Shown piece after piece: positions 6,601 to 9,864 of a DNA stretch of 9,864 nt. The stretch spans positions 1 through 9,864 of the forward strand of contig JAGXHC010000055.1 of assembly GCA_024636405.1 (NCBI GenBank), read 5' to 3'. Each line of letters starts with the position of its first letter. Positions within the stretch are counted from its first letter, which is position 1. The notes under the pieces were generated by a model. That model saw only the letters and a list, made by a program, of their open reading frames with translations. It made no database searches and had not been told where the DNA came from. Made by a program: the position numbers and the translations under genes. This DNA is from Sulfitobacter sp. (lineage in GTDB: Bacteria > Pseudomonadota > Alphaproteobacteria > Rhodobacterales > Rhodobacteraceae).

Positions 6601-6813
6601 GGTAATCTCCCCAACCTGTCACCCCACTCTATAGCCAATCACGTGTATTTCCAGCAGTGCCATTCCCGACACCCTGCCAAGGAATCACGCCAAAGCCGTT
6701 TCCGATGCGCGACGCGCGGCATGGTTCGGGGCACTTTTTTCAGCCGACGCTGCACACGCACTTTCAACCCGGACGCCAAGCGCCTATCAAAGTTGCAAAA
6801 CCGGAAGGATTTC
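6601..6813. promoter_or_regulatory. Divergent intergenic region between formate dehydrogenase and the phosphatase cluster
   Basis: The 213 bases hold no gene. Toward formate dehydrogenase, a TATAGA -10 candidate lies at 6628-6633 on the minus strand, but the matching -35 is poor. Toward the phosphatase, TTTCAA (6762-6767) and TATCAA (6785-6790) are 17 bases apart and would start transcription near 6797; the match to consensus is modest. No riboswitch or clear operator is seen. Confidence 0.3.
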
Positions 6814-7467
6814 ATGTCTCACATCACCCTCATTCGCCACGGGCAGGCAAATTCAATGGCCAAGGACGAAGCCAGCTATGACAAGCTGAGCGAACTTGGG
6901 CACCGCCAGGCGGGTTGGCTTGGCGCGCATCTGCGCGACAGCAAGACACATCACACGCGGCTGTACACCGGCACCTTGCGCCGTCATGTGGAAACCGCAA
7001 CGGGCATGGAAACAGACCTGACCCCGATCCGGGATGAGCGCCTGAACGAGCTGCAATATTTCACCCTTGCCACCTTGATGGAACAGCAGCACGGCATTCC
7101 ATTTCCCGTCGGGCCGGGCGCATTTACGCAACATATGCCAAAGGTATTCGACCTCTGGAAAGCGGGTAAGTTCGAAAATGCGCCTGAAACCTATGCGAAC
7201 TTCGAGGAACGCGTGCAAAGCGTGCTGCACGAGATTGCCGAGGGCGATGGGCCTGCACTGGTGGTGACGTCCGGTGGGCTGATCTCGATGGCGATGGCGC
7301 AGGCGATGGGCCTTGGGATTCCAGCGATGTCGCGGATCGCACTGGCGATCATGCACACATCCATGCACCGGCTGTTCCCGATTGGCGGGCATTGGGCGCC
7401 GGTCCTGTTCAACGCAGTACCGCATCTTGACCGGGCTGACCGGCGCGATGCGCAAACCCACATCTGA
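6814..7467 (+). CDS. Histidine phosphatase superfamily protein (phosphoglycerate mutase-like)
   Basis: The protein has 217 residues. The N-terminal LIRHGQAN contains the RHG motif (Arg8, His9, Gly10), with His9 the phosphorylated residue. LYTGTLRRHVETA supplies the phosphate-binding arginine (Arg56 or Arg57), and Glu79 lies in LNELQYF. The usual second catalytic histidine, in a V-S-H-G-G context, is replaced: the sequence here is VVTSGGLIS with Ser153. This variant is seen in other members, so it may still be an enzyme with another acid/base residue, or bind without catalysis. The frame is open far upstream, but the ATG at 6814 has GGAAGGA four bases before it and the homology begins there. 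It is the first gene of a tight cluster, with the next start 10 bases after its stop. The substrate is unknown. Confidence 0.85.
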   Translation: MSHITLIRHGQANSMAKDEASYDKLSELGHRQAGWLGAHLRDSKTHHTRLYTGTLRRHVETATGMETDLTPIRDERLNELQYFTLATLMEQQHGIPFPVGPGAFTQHMPKVFDLWKAGKFENAPETYANFEERVQSVLHEIAEGDGPALVVTSGGLISMAMAQAMGLGIPAMSRIALAIMHTSMHRLFPIGGHWAPVLFNAVPHLDRADRRDAQTHI

Positions 7468-7477
7468 AAGGTTCGAC

Positions 7478-8098
7478 ATGCTCAAGCTTTATTATGCGCG
7501 CGGTACTATCTCCATCGCCGTGGCGATCGCACTGGAAGAGGCCGGATTGCCTTACGAAGCGATCGCGATTGATTTCAAATCGGCAGCCCAGACATTGCCT
7601 GACTACCTTGCCATCAATCCCAAGGGCCGGGTGCCTGCAATGGTCACGCAAAGCGGCGCGATCCTGACGGAAACCGGTGCGCTGCTTGAATATATCGCTG
7701 CGCAGGCATCGCAGACCCGGCTGGTGCCGGATGATATTGACGCCGCCGCCCATATGCGCAGCGTCATGTATTTCCTGGCCTCCACCATGCATGTTGCCCA
7801 TGCGCACAAAATGCGCGGCAGCCGCTGGGCAACGCAGCAGGCAAGCTTTGACGACATGGCCGCCAAGGTGCCTGAAACGGTTGCGGCCGCCGCAGCATAT
7901 GTTGAATCGGACTGCCTGCGCGGTGATTTTGTGACCGGAGACGGCTTCAGCATCGCAGATGCCTATCTGTTCGTGGTCCTCAACTGGATCGAAGGCGACG
8001 GCGTGCCGCGCGTCGGCTTCCCCAAGATCGACGCCTTTCTCAAGCGAATGGAAACCCGCGACAGCGTCAAAACTGTCCGCGCCAGAGGGATGCTTTGA
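7478..8098 (+). CDS. Glutathione S-transferase-like protein
   Basis: The protein has 206 residues, the usual length. It has an N-terminal thioredoxin fold, starting MLKLYYARGTISIAVAIALE, with the cis-proline loop NPKGRVPAM (about 47-55) and the glutathione-binding ETGALLEYI (Glu65-Thr66). The all-helical C-terminal domain contains the N-capping box SIADAYLF (Ser158, Asp161). At the site of the beta-class catalytic cysteine it has Thr-Ile-Ser, so Ser12 is the likely equivalent and a typical beta-class mechanism is not expected. GAAAGG precedes the start by six bases. It lies between the phosphatase and the saccharopine dehydrogenase-like gene, with 10- and 2-base gaps, so co-transcription is very likely. 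The substrate is not predictable. Confidence 0.9.
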   Translation: MLKLYYARGTISIAVAIALEEAGLPYEAIAIDFKSAAQTLPDYLAINPKGRVPAMVTQSGAILTETGALLEYIAAQASQTRLVPDDIDAAAHMRSVMYFLASTMHVAHAHKMRGSRWATQQASFDDMAAKVPETVAAAAAYVESDCLRGDFVTGDGFSIADAYLFVVLNWIEGDGVPRVGFPKIDAFLKRMETRDSVKTVRARGML

Positions 8099-8100
8099 TC

Positions 8101-9156
8101 ATGGCACATCTGTGGGTCCGCGCCGAACAGCGCCCAAATGAGGCCCGCGTGGGCCTGACGCCGGAAGGCGCCGCCACATTGTTGGCGGATGGGATAAAAG
8201 TCACCGTCGAATCCAGCGACACGCGGGCGATCCCCACGCAGGCCTATGCCGACGTCGGATGCACCATAGCCCCTGCGCACAGCTGGACCGACGCGCCGCG
8301 CGATGCAATTATCTTCGGCCTCAAGGAGCTGCCGGAAGACGGCACGCCGCTGCGACACACCCACATCATGTTCGGCCACGCGTTTAAGGGGCAAGGCGCG
8401 GGGCGCGTCCTGCTGCAACGTTTCCGCGAAGGCGGCGGTACGTTGCTGGATCTGGAATATCTGACCAACGACGCGGGCCGGCGTGTCGCCGCCTTTGGCT
8501 ATTGGGCGGGGTTTGCCGGGGCGGCGGTGGCGCTCAAATGCCGGATTGCACAATTGCGCAACAGCATCTGTGGGCCCGTGTGCCCCTATGAAAACGCCGA
8601 TGCATTGAAGGCTGAACTGGCCCGCGAGCTTGCTCAGGTCGCCGCCATTGATGAAAGTGCGCTGATCATCGGAGCACTCGGGCGTGTCGGCACCGGGGCT
8701 GCGGACCTTTGCAAGGCGATGAACATCCCGGTCACCGGATGGGACATGGCCGAAACCGCCAGCGGCGGACCGTTCCCGGAGATCCTTCAACACACGCTGT
8801 TTTTCAATTGCATTCTTGCAGGCCCGAAAACGCCAGTGTTCGTACTGCCAGACGCGCCCACCGCCGACCGCGCCTTGCGTGTCATCGGCGACATCGCCTG
8901 TGATCCCGATAGCGATTATAACCCGATCAAGGTCTATGACCGGACAACGACCTGGGACGCGCCGGCTATCCGCGTGCATGACGCCCCGCCGCTGGATGTC
9001 ACGGCGATCGACAACCTACCGTCGATGCTCCCGCTTGAGAGCTCTCAGGATTTCGGCAGTCAGCTGCTGCCAACCTTACGCGAATTGGCAGCGGATAAAT
9101 CCGGCGTTTGGCTGCGGGCAAAAGCGTTGTTCGTGGAACATCGCGGCGCGCTCTGA
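8101..9156 (+). CDS. Saccharopine dehydrogenase-like protein (LYS1 type)
   Basis: The protein has 351 residues, close to the LYS1-type enzymes (NAD+, L-lysine-forming), which convert saccharopine to lysine and 2-oxoglutarate or the reverse. It begins LWVRAEQRPNEARVGLTPEG with the expected Arg16. Lys75 in LKELPED and His93 in IMFGHAFKGQ match the catalytic Lys/His pair known from the yeast enzyme. IIGALGRVGTGA (about 189-200) is the nucleotide-binding loop. In bacteria such proteins may serve lysine breakdown or act on related amino acids; the window has no lysine-ketoglutarate reductase gene to decide this. The start is uncertain: ATG at 8101 leaves GAGGG 11 bases away, while an in-frame TTG at 8095, overlapping the previous stop, has GAGGG at 5 bases. 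It is the last gene of the cluster and ends 10 bases before a convergent gene. Confidence 0.88.
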   Translation: MAHLWVRAEQRPNEARVGLTPEGAATLLADGIKVTVESSDTRAIPTQAYADVGCTIAPAHSWTDAPRDAIIFGLKELPEDGTPLRHTHIMFGHAFKGQGAGRVLLQRFREGGGTLLDLEYLTNDAGRRVAAFGYWAGFAGAAVALKCRIAQLRNSICGPVCPYENADALKAELARELAQVAAIDESALIIGALGRVGTGAADLCKAMNIPVTGWDMAETASGGPFPEILQHTLFFNCILAGPKTPVFVLPDAPTADRALRVIGDIACDPDSDYNPIKVYDRTTTWDAPAIRVHDAPPLDVTAIDNLPSMLPLESSQDFGSQLLPTLRELAADKSGVWLRAKALFVEHRGAL

Positions 9157-9166
9157 GCGGGGTAAG

Positions 9167-9864
9167 TCAGGAAAACACCCGAAAGTAGAGCCAGTCGGGC
9201 AGGAACCGCGCCCCGCGAAACGCCAACGAAAAGAGCCACGGGAAGCTCTTCTTAAAGCGATCACCCGAGATGTGATCCATCACCTCCTGCGCTGCCTTTT
9301 CAGGCTCCATCAAAAACGGCATACGGAAATCGTTCTTGTCGGTAAGTTGCGTTTTTATGAAACCGGGGCAGATGACCTGCACCTGCACGCCTGTCTTGCG
9401 CAGGTCGGCGTGCATACATTCCGCCAGTGACATCGTCGCCGCCTTTGATGCGGTATAGCCGATGGAGCCGGGCAAGCCGCGAAACGCCGTCAGGCTGGAC
9501 GTTATGACAATATGCCCGCGGTCGCGAGCGACCATCGGCGGCACCACCTGGCCCATGACACGCACCAGACCGGTGAAATTAACATCGGCCATGGTGGTGG
9601 CCTGTTTTGCATTCCAATCCTTGGCACCAAAGGGCCAATAAACCCCGGCAAGATAAACCACGCCATCAACTTCACCCACTGCAGTCGCGGCCGCTTCAAT
9701 GCTGGCTTCGTCGGTTACGTCCATCACCTGCACCGACGCCCGGCCCGGAAGTTCGGCGGCAAGTGCTGTCAGTTTATCTTCGGACCGCGCGGACAGGATC
9801 ACTTCGGCCCCTACCGCGTTCAGCTTGCGCGCCAACGCAGCACCCAACCCGTCACTTGCGCCGA
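9167..9864 (-). CDS. Short-chain dehydrogenase/reductase, N-terminus beyond the window
   Basis: 231 codons are visible and the gene runs off the right edge. It is a classical SDR. The window edge begins within the nucleotide-binding glycine motif, readable as GASDGLGAALARKL; then come VMDVTDEAS with the Asp that binds adenine, VVYLAGVYW in place of the usual NNAG, ITSSLTAFRG with the catalytic serine, and YTASKAATMS with the YxxxK pair, followed by ICPGFIKTQLT. The C-terminal tail, FPWLFSLAFRGARFLPDWLY, is hydrophobic and aromatic, which suggests membrane contact and a lipid-like substrate; this is inference. A TTG at 9847 gives an apparent start, but it lies inside the glycine motif and cannot be the true one. 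The gene is convergent with the saccharopine dehydrogenase-like gene, with 10 bases between stops and no visible terminator. Confidence 0.9.
   Translation of the reverse strand, partial: GASDGLGAALARKLNAVGAEVILSARSEDKLTALAAELPGRASVQVMDVTDEASIEAAATAVGEVDGVVYLAGVYWPFGAKDWNAKQATTMADVNFTGLVRVMGQVVPPMVARDRGHIVITSSLTAFRGLPGSIGYTASKAATMSLAECMHADLRKTGVQVQVICPGFIKTQLTDKNDFRMPFLMEPEKAAQEVMDHISGDRFKKSFPWLFSLAFRGARFLPDWLYFRVFS

Noticed and set aside
6487..6813. N-terminal extension of the histidine phosphatase frame
   Set aside because: The extension overlaps the start of formate dehydrogenase, has no homology-like features, and the ATG at 6814 has a good ribosome site directly before the RHG domain.
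7963..8979. A 338-codon minus-strand open frame opposite the saccharopine dehydrogenase-like gene
   Set aside because: It is antisense to a conserved enzyme, has no recognisable motif, and spans the boundary of two real genes.
9845..9847. TTG as the start of the short-chain dehydrogenase
   Set aside because: The frame continues to the window edge, and GASDGLG, the cofactor-binding motif, lies across this position, so the true start is outside.
1..9864. CRISPR arrays, tRNA or rRNA genes, riboswitches
   Set aside because: I saw no regularly spaced repeats, no tRNA cloverleaf and no rRNA-like stretch; the only repeats are the element ends, the duplication and the operator-like motifs.

Overview
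The window is a stretch of GC-rich chromosome from what looks like an alphaproteobacterium, most likely of the Rhodobacterales/Roseobacter group. I infer this from the character of the formate dehydrogenase, saccharopine dehydrogenase and M20 amidohydrolase proteins; no rRNA or other taxonomic marker is present. A complete mobile element interrupts it.

Layout. (1) Positions 1-444, minus strand: the 5' part of an M20-family amidohydrolase that runs off the left edge. (2) Positions 473-3747: a 3,275-bp IS1595-family transposable element bounded by perfect 25-bp terminal inverted repeats and by an 8-bp target duplication, TAAATATC, at 465-472 and 3748-3755. It carries a DDE/DDN zinc-ribbon transposase on the plus strand plus passengers: a small DUF6471-type helix-turn-helix protein, a two-pass membrane/coiled-coil protein gene broken by one in-frame TAA, a small GIY-YIG-like protein, and a winged-helix-like protein next to the right end. 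(3) Positions 3756-3831: the chromosomal intergenic segment with a strong GC hairpin. (4) Positions 3832-6600, minus strand: a formate dehydrogenase alpha subunit. (5) Divergent from it, plus strand, 6814-9156: a tight three-gene cluster of histidine phosphatase, glutathione S-transferase-like protein and saccharopine dehydrogenase-like protein. (6) Positions 9167-9864, minus strand: a short-chain dehydrogenase/reductase, convergent with the cluster and cut by the right edge.

How it fits together. Removing the element and one copy of the duplication restores a short intergenic region of roughly 100 bp in which the hydrolase follows the formate dehydrogenase on the same strand. The insertion lies 20 bases plus the duplication upstream of the hydrolase start, so it keeps the ribosome-binding site but separates the gene from everything further upstream. 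Inside the element, the HTH gene and the transposase gene diverge from a 105-bp region where two predicted promoters share the same -35 bases and are flanked by repeated TATGTGATA-like sites. This suggests a self-regulating switch that controls transposition. The most notable points are the intact element with its passenger set, this compact divergent control region, and the nonsense-split membrane protein. The chromosomal genes look like ordinary metabolic genes, with two features worth checking: missing cluster ligands in the formate dehydrogenase and a missing second histidine in the phosphatase.
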